64,000 nucleotides of DNA from JAEZBP01 sp963832725 (GTDB lineage: Bacteria; Myxococcota_A; Polyangia; Polyangiales; Sandaracinaceae): contig CAWHVG010000003.1 of assembly GCA_963832725.1 (NCBI GenBank), positions 248,001 through 312,000 on the forward strand. Direction: 5' to 3'. Each line of letters starts with the position of its first letter. The first letter of the stretch is position 1. Position numbers and translations under genes: made by a program. Positions 48,410-58,010 of this stretch are shown here, one piece after another. The notes under the pieces were generated by a model that was not told where the DNA came from, ran no database searches, and saw only the letters and a program-made list of their open reading frames with translations.

Positions 48410-50470
48410 TCAGGTGCGCGGCCCCGAGAGCAGCTCGGCCAGCGCCTCCGGGCGGGTCACCGGCGGGCTGCAGGTGCGGTCCCGGCAGACGTAGGCGGTG
48501 GCTCGGCCGTCCACCGTCCCGCGCGGCGCGCCGGCGCCGACGCCCCGTCCGGTCTCGGTCCCCGGGCGGACCCGCGCCAGCACGAGATCCGGCACGTGGC
48601 AGCGGCGCGCGGCCGCCAGCAATGCGTCCGCGTCCGGGTCGCCGTCCTCCGCCACCACCAAGATCTCGACGGGGCCGTTCGCGTAGAGGTCGAGCGCCGC
48701 GATCAGCCGGCCGAAGCCGAAGGGGTTCTCCATCGCCTGGGCCGTCAGGCCGCGCAGCGTCCGCTCGGCGTGCTCGAGCAGCTCCGGCGCGCCCGTGTAG
48801 GCGTGAAGACGCAAGAGCGCGTGCACCATCGACGAGGTCGCGCTGGGCACGGCGTTGTCGTAGATGTCCTTCGCTCGGACCAGCAGGTCGTCTGCGCCGA
48901 GCGCGAAGAAGTAGCCGCCTTCGTCCTCGTCCCAGAAGCGGCGGTCGGCCTCGCGGACCCACTCCTCGGCGAACGCGAGGGCGGCCGGGTCGAGGGTGGC
49001 CTCGTGCACGTCGATGGCGGCGTTGGCGAGGTCCGCGTAGTCCTGCAGGAAGCCGTCGCCGCGGGCCTGCCCGTCCTTGGCGATGCGGGCCAGCCCGGCG
49101 TCCGAGACGAGGATGCGCTTCGCCGCGTCGAGGGCTTCGCGCGCCACGTCCACGAAGCGCGCTTCGCCGAGCGCGCCGCCGGCCACCGCGAACGCGCTGA
49201 TCACGAGCCCGTTCCAGGACGTGATGATCTTCTCGTCGCGGAAGGGCTTCTCGCGCTGCTCACGCGCACGAAAGAGCTTCTCGCGCGCTCGCTCGACGAG
49301 CGCCGAAGCCTGGTCCTCGCTCATCGAGAGCTGCGCCGCCACCGCCGCGAGCGGCCGGTTCACGTGGAGCACGCTGGCGCCGGTGTCCTCGAAGCTCCCG
49401 GCCTCGCTCACGCCGAAGTAGAGCGCCGCCGCGCGCGCCTCGTCGGGGTCGAGCGCCTCCTCGAGCTGGGCGGGCGTCCAGACGAAGAAGCGCCCCTCTT
49501 CGCCTTCGCTGTCCGCGTCCTGCGTGGCGTAGAAGAGCGCCTCGGGAGCGCGCATCTCGCGCATCGCGTAGGAGAGCGCGTCGCGTGCGGTGTCGGCGAA
49601 ACGCGCCTCGCCGGTGGCGCGCCAGGTGTCGACGTAGAGCCGCGCGATGAGCGCGTTGTCGTAGAGCATCTTCTCGAAGTGAGGCACCAGCCAGCGGGCG
49701 TCCGTGGAGTAGCGGTGAAAACCCCCGCCGAGCTGGTCGTGGATGCCGCCCTCGCGCATGGCGTCGAGCGTCTGCGTCACCCGCTCCAGCGCGCCCGCGC
49801 CGCCGCGATGGTGGGCGCGCAGCAGCACCTCGAGGCTCATCGTGTTCGGGAACTTGGGACGGTCGCCGAAGCCGCCGTGCGCCTGGTCGAAACGGGCGGC
49901 GAGCCGCGCCGCCGCCTTCAGGGTGACGTCCGGCGGCGGGTCGGCCGGATCGGCACGGCTCGTGGTCACCTGCGTGATGGCCTGGGTGAGCTGCGCCGCG
50001 CTCTTCTCCACCTCGCTCCGCCGCTCGCCGTAGGCCTCGGCGACCGCGTTCAGCACGGTCCGGAACGAGGGCATCCCGTAGCGCTCGACGGGCGGAAAGT
50101 AGGTGCCGCCGAAGAAGGGTTGCAGGCTCGGGGTGAGGAACACCGTGAGCGGCCAGCCGCCGCTCCGCCGCATGAGCTGGACGACGAGCTGGTAGATCTG
50201 GTCCAGGTCCGGCCGCTCCTCCCGGTCGACCTTCACGTTCACGAAGAGCCGGTTCATCAGGGCCGCCGTCTCGGGGTCGTCGAAGGACTCGCGCTCCATC
50301 ACGTGGCACCAGTGGCAGGCGCTGTAGCCGATGGAGACGAGCAGCGGCTTGTCCTCGCGCTTCGCCCGCGAGAGCGCCTCGTCCCCCCACGGGTACCAAT
50401 CGACCGGGTTCTGGGCGTGCTGCTGCAGGTAGGGCGAGAGCTCGTGGATCAGGCGGTTCGGCTCGGACAT
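48410..50470 (-). CDS. DUF255/YyaL family thioredoxin-fold protein
   Basis: 686 residues, the normal length. The N-terminal thioredoxin-like domain (DUF255/Thioredox_DsbH) has LLVSIGYSACHWCHVMERES, with a CxxC at residues 52-55, and the family's NPVDWYPWG. It is followed by a long (alpha/alpha) barrel glycosidase-like domain (YDNALIARLYVDTWRAT; WNGLVISAFAVAGGAL; YDNAVPSATS). Homologues include human spermatogenesis-associated protein 20. The molecular role is unsettled. The frame is intact. It starts at ATG 50470 after a -10-like TATGAC. Confidence 0.9.
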   Translation of the reverse strand: MSEPNRLIHELSPYLQQHAQNPVDWYPWGDEALSRAKREDKPLLVSIGYSACHWCHVMERESFDDPETAALMNRLFVNVKVDREERPDLDQIYQLVVQLMRRSGGWPLTVFLTPSLQPFFGGTYFPPVERYGMPSFRTVLNAVAEAYGERRSEVEKSAAQLTQAITQVTTSRADPADPPPDVTLKAAARLAARFDQAHGGFGDRPKFPNTMSLEVLLRAHHRGGAGALERVTQTLDAMREGGIHDQLGGGFHRYSTDARWLVPHFEKMLYDNALIARLYVDTWRATGEARFADTARDALSYAMREMRAPEALFYATQDADSEGEEGRFFVWTPAQLEEALDPDEARAAALYFGVSEAGSFEDTGASVLHVNRPLAAVAAQLSMSEDQASALVERAREKLFRAREQREKPFRDEKIITSWNGLVISAFAVAGGALGEARFVDVAREALDAAKRILVSDAGLARIAKDGQARGDGFLQDYADLANAAIDVHEATLDPAALAFAEEWVREADRRFWDEDEGGYFFALGADDLLVRAKDIYDNAVPSATSSMVHALLRLHAYTGAPELLEHAERTLRGLTAQAMENPFGFGRLIAALDLYANGPVEILVVAEDGDPDADALLAAARRCHVPDLVLARVRPGTETGRGVGAGAPRGTVDGRATAYVCRDRTCSPPVTRPEALAELLSGPRT

Positions 50471-50476
50471 GCGGCC

Positions 50477-50482
50477 GTCATA
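50477..50482 (-). promoter_or_regulatory. Putative -10 of the DUF255 gene
   Basis: TATGAC on the minus strand, 6 nt before ATG 50470, with no Shine-Dalgarno: a leaderless arrangement. Confidence 0.3.
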
Positions 50483-50533
50483 GGTCCCCGCGCAGCGAGG
50501 AGCCACCCGTCCTGCGCGGCCCGGTTCCCTCGG

Positions 50534-51007
50534 TCAGCCGGGACCGGCGATGCGCTCGGCGAGGGCGATCGCCAGGCCGGGACGCGCTTCTTCGAGCACC
50601 AGGCGAGCGCGCCGCGCCAGCTCGCGCTCGACCGGCCCGAGGTCCCGCTCGGTGTCCCGGCCGCGGATCCAGATGGACAGGCCCGCGTCCACCGCGGCCG
50701 CGAAGGCGGCACCGCAGCCGACGGGGATCGGCGCGTCACGCACGATCGGCAGAAGCGCTTCGACCAGCGCGTCCGGCGCGGCGTGGATCACGAGCTCGCT
50801 CGCCGGATCGCCCTCCACGGAGGCGCCCTCGGCTCGGCGGAGCTCGGCCCGGACCACGCGCGCCTCTTCATCGCGCGCCCGGAGCGCCGAGGCCAGCGCG
50901 ATGGCGAAGGGCGCCGCGCCCGCGCCGAAGATCGCCACCGCGCGCGGCGCGGCGATCCGTTCGGCGAACGTGGGCAGGGCAGGGCGCGCGAGCGGAACGC
51001 GGCTCAC
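50534..51007 (-). CDS. Hypothetical protein, possible Rossmann-like fold
   Basis: 157 residues from GTG 51007, 4 bp after the thioredoxin stop. Alternating strand/helix patterns include AVAIFGAGAAPFAIALASAL, where GAGAAP resembles a nucleotide-binding turn, and PIPVGCGAAFAAAVDAGLSI. I do not recognise the family. Tight spacing behind the thioredoxin-rhodanese gene suggests co-translation and a possibly redox-linked role, which is only inference. Confidence 0.5.
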   Translation of the reverse strand: MSRVPLARPALPTFAERIAAPRAVAIFGAGAAPFAIALASALRARDEEARVVRAELRRAEGASVEGDPASELVIHAAPDALVEALLPIVRDAPIPVGCGAAFAAAVDAGLSIWIRGRDTERDLGPVERELARRARLVLEEARPGLAIALAERIAGPG

Positions 51008-51011
51008 GCGC

Positions 51012-51656
51012 TCAGCTCGGGCGCTCGACCTCGAGGCCGTCCGCTTCCCAGTGCAGGAAGCCTCCCTCCAAGAACGCGATGTCGAGGCCGCCCTCGCGGA
51101 GCTTCTCGGCCTCTTCCTTGGCCTCGTCGGTGCTGCGCCCGTAGAGCACGCGCAGCCGCCCATCGCGCGGCGCCAGCTCGCTCTTCTTGGTCTCCAGATC
51201 CTCGCGCGCCACGTGCACCGCGCCGGGGATGTGGGTCCGGCCGAAGGACGACGCGTCGCGGATGTCGACCGGCAGCGCGCGGCGCTGGGCCAGGAGCTGC
51301 GCCAGCTCTGCCGGCTTCACGGCGGCGGCGCTGGCCGGCAGGAGCGGCTCCAGCATGTCGAGGATGGTCTGCTTGGGCACCAGCCCCGCCTGCGCGCCTG
51401 CCACCTGGCCCTCGGCCATGATCACCAGGGTCGGGATGGACTGGATGCGGAACGCGCCGGCCACGGTCGGGTTGTGGTCGACGTCGATCTGCACGACCTT
51501 GACCTTCCCCTCGAGCTCGCGCGCCACCTCCTCGATGACGGGCGCCTGCTGTTTGCAGGGCGCGCACCAGTCGGCGTAGAAATCGATGAGAACGGGGAGC
51601 TCGGAGCGCAGCACCTCGTTCTCGAAGGTGGCGTCCGTGACGTTCTGAACGGTCAT
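51012..51656 (-). CDS. Thioredoxin fused to a rhodanese-like domain lacking its catalytic cysteine
   Basis: 214 residues. Residues 1-~105 are thioredoxin, with active site DFYADWCAPCKQQAP (Cys31/Cys34) and the cis-Pro in IQSIPTLVIM. Residues ~115-214 are rhodanese-like (LPVDIRDASSFGRTHIPGAVHV). The loop that should read like Y-C-R-S is LYGRST, so the sulfur-carrying Cys is Gly. The thioredoxin half should be active and the rhodanese half probably a binding module. The frame is intact. ATG 51656 gives the standard thioredoxin N-terminus. Confidence 0.85.
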   Translation of the reverse strand: MTVQNVTDATFENEVLRSELPVLIDFYADWCAPCKQQAPVIEEVARELEGKVKVVQIDVDHNPTVAGAFRIQSIPTLVIMAEGQVAGAQAGLVPKQTILDMLEPLLPASAAAVKPAELAQLLAQRRALPVDIRDASSFGRTHIPGAVHVAREDLETKKSELAPRDGRLRVLYGRSTDEAKEEAEKLREGGLDIAFLEGGFLHWEADGLEVERPS

Positions 51657-51727
51657 CGCCGCGGCATTTAACCACTGAGTCGCCTCGGGACAAGCGCGGG
51701 GCGTGTCGGACCTCAGCTTCGCGTGGC

Positions 51728-52951
51728 TCAGGGGCTGCCGTAGCCGCGCGGCCCGGGGAGGCGGCCGTCCTGGAGCTGGACCCGCAGGTGCAGGTGCTCG
51801 CGCGTGCCCGGCGTGGTCCAGACCCTCAGGTCGGGGTCGATGATCACGGCCTCCGGATGCCCCGGGACGCGGCCGAGCATCTCGATGGCGCGCTCGGGCC
51901 CCATGATGAACGACGCGGTGGAGAGCGCGTCCGCGTAGATGCCCTCCGGCGCCAGGAGGGTGACCTGGACCGAGCGCGTCGCCGGCAGGCCGGTCGAGAG
52001 ATCGATGATGTGGTGCCAGTGGCGGCCCTCGTCGTCGACGAAGGCGTGCTCGTAGTCGCCGCTGGTCGAGATGGAGCGGTCGGTGACCTCGAGGAAGCCG
52101 ATGTAGCTCCGCGGGTCGCGCGGGTGCTGGATGCCGACGCGCCAGGGGCGATCGCCCTTGAGCCCGTGGACCTGCACCTGCCCGCCGCCGAAGAGCATGT
52201 AGCTGTCGGCGCCGCCGGCGCGCAGCACCTCGCCGGCGCGGTCGAGCGCGTAGCCCTTGCCGATGCCTCCCGTGCCGATGGCCATTCCGGCGCGACCGAG
52301 GCGAACGGTGGAGGCGTCGCGGTCGACGAAGATCTGGTGCCAGTCCACGCGCTGCAGGCGCTCCTGCACCTCCGAGAGCGGCGGCACGCGTCGCTCGCCG
52401 GGCTGGAAGGTGTAGAGACCGCGCAGCGCGGCCCACGAGAGGTCGAACGCGCCCTCGCTCCAGCGCGAGACGTCGAGACCGGCCTCCACCACCCGCAGCG
52501 TGTCGGGGCTCACGTGGATCGGCTCGGGCTGCCCGGCGGCGTGGTTGATGGCCGAGATCTCGCTCCCGTCCTGCCACTCGCTCAGCACGGCCTCGAGCCG
52601 CGCGATCTCGTCGAGCGCGCGCTCGATCAGCGGCTCGGCCTGCGCGTCGCCCATGCCGGCGACGGTGATGCGGAAGACGGTCCCCATGATGGGCCGCTCG
52701 CGGGTGACGAGGTGGACCTCGTCCGCCGGCGTCGGGGCCGTCTCGTGGGCCGCGGGTGTGCGAACCGGCTCCTGGGCCTCGGCGGCGGCGTGTCTCGAGC
52801 TCGGCTCGGGGGCGTCGTGCGACTCGGAGCAGCCGGCCAGCGCCAACGCGGCGCAGAGCCAGAGCCCGCCGGCGCGGCCGGGATGGACGAAGAGGGGCTC
52901 GGGGGCGCGCTTCGCTCTCACGGGGGAGAGTCCTACACCGAGTTGCAGCAC
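51728..52951 (-). CDS. apbE: ApbE-type FAD:protein FMN transferase (lipoprotein)
   Basis: Up to 407 residues. The lipoprotein signal (WLCAALALAGC) is followed by the ApbE domain: PIMGTVFRITVAG, LDEIARLEAVLSEWQDGSEI, FDLSWAALRG, and GIGKGYALDRAGEVLRAGG with FGGGQV. The C-terminal motif HHIIDLSTGLPATRSVQVT and DALSTASFIMG include the Mg-site residues. ApbE attaches FMN to Thr of Nqr/Rnf-type flavoproteins in the periplasm. No such partner gene is in the window. The start is uncertain: 52951, or GTG 52921, which gives a more compact signal. Confidence 0.9.
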   Translation of the reverse strand: MLQLGVGLSPVRAKRAPEPLFVHPGRAGGLWLCAALALAGCSESHDAPEPSSRHAAAEAQEPVRTPAAHETAPTPADEVHLVTRERPIMGTVFRITVAGMGDAQAEPLIERALDEIARLEAVLSEWQDGSEISAINHAAGQPEPIHVSPDTLRVVEAGLDVSRWSEGAFDLSWAALRGLYTFQPGERRVPPLSEVQERLQRVDWHQIFVDRDASTVRLGRAGMAIGTGGIGKGYALDRAGEVLRAGGADSYMLFGGGQVQVHGLKGDRPWRVGIQHPRDPRSYIGFLEVTDRSISTSGDYEHAFVDDEGRHWHHIIDLSTGLPATRSVQVTLLAPEGIYADALSTASFIMGPERAIEMLGRVPGHPEAVIIDPDLRVWTTPGTREHLHLRVQLQDGRLPGPRGYGSP

Positions 52952-53092
52952 GACGCAGGGCGCGGGTGCGTGCCGGCCCCGATGGCGTTAGATGTGCGGG
53001 GCGGACGTCGTGACCCGCGATCGGCGACGCGGCACTTCCGAGACCGCGTCCAGCGCTGACGAGATGAGATTGCGACCACCCCCGAGCCCTTC

Positions 53093-53098
53093 TAGCTT
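53093..53098 (+). promoter_or_regulatory. Putative -10 for DUF4159/vWA genes
   Basis: TAGCTT, 7 nt before ATG 53106, the same spacing as TAGCAT before the kinase at 7167. No Shine-Dalgarno. Confidence 0.3.
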
Positions 53099-53105
53099 CC
53101 GCTCG

Positions 53106-53906
53106 ATGCGCGCTCGAGCACCGCGAGACGGAAGACGCCCCCGCCGCTCGGTCGGCGCGGTCGCGGTCACGCTGGCCGCCGGTGTGATCGTCGCGGCGAT
53201 GGCGCCTCGCGCCGCGCGCGCGCTCGGCGAGTCCTCGCTCTTCGAGGTGCGCGCCGTCGACTACGACGGAGGCAACGCCAACCCTCGCCCCACCGCGCCG
53301 CGCCGGCTGGCGTGGGAGGTCCGCAAGCGCACCAGCATCGACGTCCAGCTCGAGCCGGGGCGCTCGCGCCTGGACGACCCCTCCATCTTCGAGCACCCCT
53401 TCCTCTACTGGTCGGGCGACGCCGCGTTCGATCCGCTCTCGGAGCGCGAGGTGATCGGCCTCCGGCGCTTCGTTCGCTTCGGCGGGTTCGTGCTGGTCGA
53501 CGACGCGGCCCCGGATCAGTCGGGCTTCGACCGCTCGGTCCGCCGCGAGCTGGCCCGCGCGTTCCCCGACGCGCCGCTCCGGCCGCTCTCGAATCAGCAC
53601 ACCATCTTCCGCTCGTTCTACCTGCTCTCCCGGCCGGAGGGCCGCGTGCGGGGCCGCGACCACCTCGAGGCCATCGAGATGGGCGATCGCGTCGCCGTGC
53701 TCTACAGCCGGCACAATCTGGGCGGCGCGTGGGCGCGCGACAACCTCGGCTCCTGGCTGCATCCGGTGACGCCGGGCGGCGACGAGCAGCGCGAGCGGGC
53801 CATCCGGCTCGGCGTGAACGTCGTGATGTACGCGCTCTGCCTCGACTACAAGGACGACCAGGTCCACGCGCCCTTCATCATGCGGCGGCGTGGGAGCGGG
53901 CCGTGA
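53106..53906 (+). CDS. DUF4159 domain protein
   Basis: 266 residues from ATG 53106 with an Arg-rich start and Sec signal (AVAVTLAAGVIVAAMAPRAARA). The mature part has the DUF4159 pattern: RRLAWEVRKRTSIDVQ, HPFLYWSGDAAFDPLSEREV, LRRFVRFGGFVLVDDA and RHNLGGAWARDN. This domain is a GATase1-like fold found with MoxR/vWA envelope genes. An in-frame ATG 53064 would lengthen the N-terminus by 14 residues. It is followed 7 bp later by the vWA gene, so an operon is likely. The frame is intact. Confidence 0.8.
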   Translation: MRARAPRDGRRPRRSVGAVAVTLAAGVIVAAMAPRAARALGESSLFEVRAVDYDGGNANPRPTAPRRLAWEVRKRTSIDVQLEPGRSRLDDPSIFEHPFLYWSGDAAFDPLSEREVIGLRRFVRFGGFVLVDDAAPDQSGFDRSVRRELARAFPDAPLRPLSNQHTIFRSFYLLSRPEGRVRGRDHLEAIEMGDRVAVLYSRHNLGGAWARDNLGSWLHPVTPGGDEQRERAIRLGVNVVMYALCLDYKDDQVHAPFIMRRRGSGP

Positions 53907-53913
53907 CGCGCCG

Positions 53914-56145
53914 ATGAGCGACTGGTCCTTCTCACTGGCCATCCCCGGCGGTGTCCTCGCCGCCGTGCTGCTCGGGTTGGTGCTCGCCGCGGCCGCGGGC
54001 GCGACGTGGTTCGAGCTGCGCCGCGAGCCGCGAAAGAACCGCCGCCTGACCCTCGCCGCGCTCCGGGTGGCGACGGCGCTCCTCGTGTGGGCGGTGGCCG
54101 TCCAACCGCGCTGGATCGCCGAGCGCTTCGAGGAGACCGAGGGCAGCCTCGCCGTGCTGGTCGACGCCTCGCGGAGCATGTCGCTGCCGCGCGGCGACGA
54201 CTCCCGCAACGAGCGCGCGCGGGCGCTGATCGAGCGCTGGGCCGAGGAGCGCGGCCGTCCGGTGGCGGCGTTCACCTTCGGCGACCAACTGCGCGGCGCG
54301 GATCTCGCGCGTCTGGCCGACGTGCTGCCCCAGGACGCCGACGAGAGCCGCCTGGGAGCGGCGCTCGAGGAGCTGGCCACTCAGGAGGCGGGCCGGGATC
54401 TCGGTGCGCCGTGGTGGTCGTCAGCGACGGCGCGGACCGGAGCGGCGTCGATCCGGCGCGTTTCGCGCGCGAGGGGGTCCGCGTCCACACCGTGGCGCTC
54501 TCGGAAGACGACCTGCGCGACGACGCCATCGCCGAGGTGCAGGCGGACGCGGTCGGCTTTCTGCGCCGGCCGGCCCGCGTGCGGGTGGTGGTGCGCTCGC
54601 TCGGCGGTCACGGCGGGCCCATCCCGGTCACGCTCCGGCGCGGCGAAGAGGTCGAGCGCGAGGTCATCGCCGACGTGCCGGCGAACGGCGAGGCCGAGGT
54701 GGAGATCCCCTTCACGCCGACCCGGATCGGGCGCGAGGTCTACCGCGTCTCCATCCCGCGGGTGCCCGAGGACGCCGTCCCCGAGAACAACGAGCGGGCG
54801 TTCTTGGTGCGGGTCACCCGCGACAAGCTGCGCGTGCTCTTGGTGGCCGGTCAGCCGAGCTGGGACGAGCGCTACCTGCGGGCCTTCCTCAAGCGCGATC
54901 CGGCCACGGACCTCATCTCCTTCTTCATCCTGCGGAACACCAGCGATCTCACGATGGCGGGGCCGGACGAGCTGGCGCTGATCCCGTTCCCGACCGACGA
55001 GCTCTTCAACGAGCACCTCGGCAGCTTCGATCTCGATCATCTTCCAGAACTTCGAGTACGGGCCCTACCAGATGGGCTCGTACCTGCCGCGGATCCGCGA
55101 CTACGTGCTGCGCGGGGGATCGTTCGCCATGGTCGGCGGGCCGCTCTCGTTCCATTCGGGCGGGTACGCCGGGACGGCCATCGCGGAGATCCTCCCGGTC
55201 GAGCTGCCTCCGGAGGGCACGCCGGCGACGCGCACCGTGGTCACCGACCGCTTCCACCCGCGCATCGTGCCGGGCATGGAGCACCACCCGTTGCTGGAGC
55301 TCCTGCCGGATCCGGTGGAGAACGTGGAGGCGTGGTCGCGGCTCTCGCCGCTGACGGGCGCGAACGTGGTGTCGCGGGTGCGGCCGGACGCGAACGTGCT
55401 GCTCGACCAGCCCGCCCACCGCATCGAGAGCGGCGACGCGCTGCCCGTTCTGGTGCTGGGGACGGCCGGCCGCGGCCGCACGCTCGCTCTCACCACCGAC
55501 ACGACCTGGCGCTGGGGCATCACCACCGGCGGCGCGACCGGGGACGCCTCGGGCTACGAACGCTTCTGGGATCGCGCCGTCCGCTGGCTCTCACGGGATC
55601 CCTCCCTCGAGCCGGCGCGCATCACCACGGATCGCGAACGCTACGGCCCCGGCGCGCGGGCGACGGTCGTAGGCCAGCTCCGCGACGCGCGCTACGCGCC
55701 CTTCGCCGACCGCGCGGTGTCGCTGCGTCTGCTCGACGCGGCGGGCCAGGAGCGCGGTCGCTCCGACACGCGGACCGATGGTGACGGCGAGCTCTCGGCG
55801 GGGCTGACGCTTCCGGACGAAACCGGGGCGTACCGGGTGGAGGCGCGGCTCGCCGATCGGACCGACGCGCTGGCCGAAGAGTGGCTGGTGGTGGAGGCCG
55901 GCGGCGACGAGCTGGCCGACCCGCGCTCCGACCCGCAGCTCTTGCGGGCCCTCGCGACCGCGACCGGCGGCGACTTCTTCGCGCGGCCCGAGGACGCGCC
56001 GGCGCTCGAGGAGCTGGACACCACGCGCACCCGCTCCCTGGGCATCGCGGAGCGGGCGCCCTTCGCGTCGCTGTGGGCGTTCCTGGCGCTGGTCGGGCTC
56101 TTCGTCGCCGAGTGGCTCCTGCGCCGCCGCTGGGGCCGTCGCTGA
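53914..56145 (+). CDS. vWA-domain membrane protein with GATase-like region (frameshifted)
   Basis: 743 residues. Two N-terminal transmembrane helices (GGVLAAVLLGLVLAAAAGA; RVATALLVWAVAVQP) precede a vWA-like domain with MIDAS-type LVDASRSMSLP and VVVSDGADRSG. A GATase1-like part follows (RVLLVAGQPSWDERYLRAFL; FAMVGGPLSFHSGGYAG), then a beta-rich section and a C-terminal transmembrane helix (FASLWAFLALVGLFVAEWLL). Frameshifts near 54410 and 55035 cancel each other. This is the usual companion of DUF4159 and MoxR/DUF58 proteins. An envelope-stability role is inferred from that association. Confidence 0.8.
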
Positions 56146-56241
56146 TCGACGGACGGGCGCTCCCTGCCTCTCGGACGGGACGACCCGTCCACCGCGAACG
56201 CGCTCTCGCTCGGAACCCGCTCGGGTTCGTCCGCGCTCCGT

Positions 56242-56430
56242 GCTCAGAACGGGACGGTGGCGCCGGTGAACGCGCCGCGCTGAGGACGCGGTGGGGCTTT
56301 CCCGCGCTGGGAGCTCCGAAGCGAGCGGTGGCGCCGGCGAACGCGCTGAGGACCGGGGGCGGACTCCCCGGGCGCGGAGCTCAGAACCGGACGGTGGCGC
56401 CGGCGAACGCGCCGCCGGGCGCAGGGGCGA
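56242..56430. repeat. Degenerate tandem copies of a gene 3' end
   Basis: Three related segments begin at 56242, 56313 and 56379 (spacing 71 and 66 bp), each with GGTGGCGCCGG(C/T)GAACGCGC. The third is the C-terminal coding end (GGAFAGATVRF, stop) of the minus-strand gene at 56381. The other two lie in its 3' flank. Confidence 0.65.
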
Positions 56431-57430
56431 TGCTGAGCTGGAAGCTCGGACCGGGGTCGGGCCGCAGCAGCAGGGCCTCGGCTTCGGCGGCGAGCTCGCG
56501 GTCGACGTCTTCGTCCCCGTCGTCTTGACCGTTGCGCCGGATCTCCTCGCGGCGCTCGCTGCGGAGGCGATCGCGCAGGCGCCGGTAGGCGGCCCAGCGC
56601 TGCTCGGCGGGCGCGGTGCTGGCGAGGGTGACGACGGCGCTGACGATGGACGCGCCGGCGGCCAGCATCACGAAGTAGTCGAGCGGGTCGGCGAAGGCGA
56701 AGCCGGTCGGCGCGAGGTAGATCGGCAGCACGCCGACGCCGGCGGCGAGGCTGAGCGAGGCGTCGACCACGCGGGCGATGAGGCTCTGCTCGGCCAGGCC
56801 CGAGAGCGCCCGCTCGCCGAACTCGAGGCGGTCGCGCACCTCGGCGGCCGTCGTCATCGGCATGTGCTCGTAGGTGATGGCGGCGCTCTGTGCGTTGGGC
56901 GAGAGCAGGAAGTCGAAGATGCCGCGCGCGGCCGACAGCCCCCCGAAGACGTAGAGGTAGGCCGAGAGGGCGTCGTCGTTGGGGTTTCGGAGCGCGCCCA
57001 CGGTGATGGAGACGCCGCCGGCGACCAACCAGACCACGCCGTTGACCATGCTGCCGTTCCCGCGGGCGGCGAGCGCCTGCAGGTTCGCGTCGATGGAGCG
57101 GAGGCGGGTGGTGATGCGGCTCGGGATGCGGACGCGCGGCTCCTCGGCGGCCGCGGCCTCCTCGGGGCTGGGGATCGGGTAGCGGACCTCGGGCTCGGGC
57201 GCGAGGACGGCGCCGGGCGGCGGCGGGATGGGGACCTCGAGCGAAGGCGGCCGGCCCGTGACGGGCGCGGGCGGCGGCGGCGGCGGCTGATGGGCGCCAC
57301 CGGTGGGCGAGCCGAGCCGTCCCGCGACCCCGGGCTGAGCGAGCGCGTGGTGGTCGACGGCTCCGAGGACGAGCGCCCCCGCGAGCGACGCGAGGACGAG
57401 CTGCGTTCGGCGTTGCTGGAGCACGTGCAC
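56381..57430 (-). CDS. Membrane-associated hypothetical protein
   Basis: 349 residues from GTG 57430, with a signal peptide (LVLASLAGALVLGAVDHHALAQ). A Pro-rich linker follows, then three or four hydrophobic segments such as GVVWLVAGGVSITVGAL, GVLPIYLAPTGFAFADPL and YFVMLAAGASIVSAVVTLA, and a charged helical C-terminal stretch. I recognise no family. It is transcribed toward the vWA operon end. Its last codons are duplicated twice in the downstream flank. Confidence 0.65.
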   Translation of the reverse strand: MHVLQQRRTQLVLASLAGALVLGAVDHHALAQPGVAGRLGSPTGGAHQPPPPPPAPVTGRPPSLEVPIPPPPGAVLAPEPEVRYPIPSPEEAAAAEEPRVRIPSRITTRLRSIDANLQALAARGNGSMVNGVVWLVAGGVSITVGALRNPNDDALSAYLYVFGGLSAARGIFDFLLSPNAQSAAITYEHMPMTTAAEVRDRLEFGERALSGLAEQSLIARVVDASLSLAAGVGVLPIYLAPTGFAFADPLDYFVMLAAGASIVSAVVTLASTAPAEQRWAAYRRLRDRLRSERREEIRRNGQDDGDEDVDRELAAEAEALLLRPDPGPSFQLSIAPAPGGAFAGATVRF

Positions 57431-58010
57431 CAGTTTAGCCCCCGGCCTCGGGAGTCGCGAGAGTCTGACGAATCAGCGCGCGCACTCTCGGTCGCTTGTC
57501 GCGCGGGCGAGGACGTCTCTTCGCTGCGCTTTCCGTGCGCTCTGTGCGCGCTGATGGCGTCCCTGTGGTCCGCATCGCTGCTGGTGCTGGTGCTGGCGGT
57601 GCTCGCTCGCGGGTACTGGTGATGGTCTCGCTCGGTTCTAGGCTCGGGGCTGCCGCGGACGTGGGTCCGGCGGAGCGCGCGGGATTGACCGTTCCTCCGA
57701 TGGGCCCCGCCCCGCGCGCCACGCGCTACACGAACGAACTTCGTTTCTTTCGGCACGCGGCGCGTGCTGGGGCACCCCGAGTCGTCTCAGTCGGTCCCCC
57801 GTGCTCCGCCTCCTCGGTGAATTGAGGCGTGCGGAGTTTCGTGTTGGTTCGGATCACGGCGCCCGCGCAGACGGCGCGCGGACGAGCTGCGACGCCGCCT
57901 CGGCGAGACACGTGCAGCGGCGGGCGCTCGCACCTCATCGCTGCTGCGCGAGCCGATGGACGACCGCGTCGTCCCGAGAGGGGTGGACCATCGCGTGGGC
58001 GCCGCGCGGG
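57431..58010. other. 580-bp region without a supported gene
   Basis: It contains short open frames only, a 13-bp palindrome AACGAA-C-TTCGTT (57733-57745), and a hairpin near 57800-57832 (CTCCGC...GCGGAG) that could terminate a transcript. No RNA gene is recognised. Confidence 0.4.

Noticed and set aside
57554..57622. 22-codon hydrophobic open frame (MASLWSASLLVLVLAVLARGYW)
   Set aside because: No Shine-Dalgarno, very short, and in a region of chance open frames; toxin-like appearance is not enough evidence.
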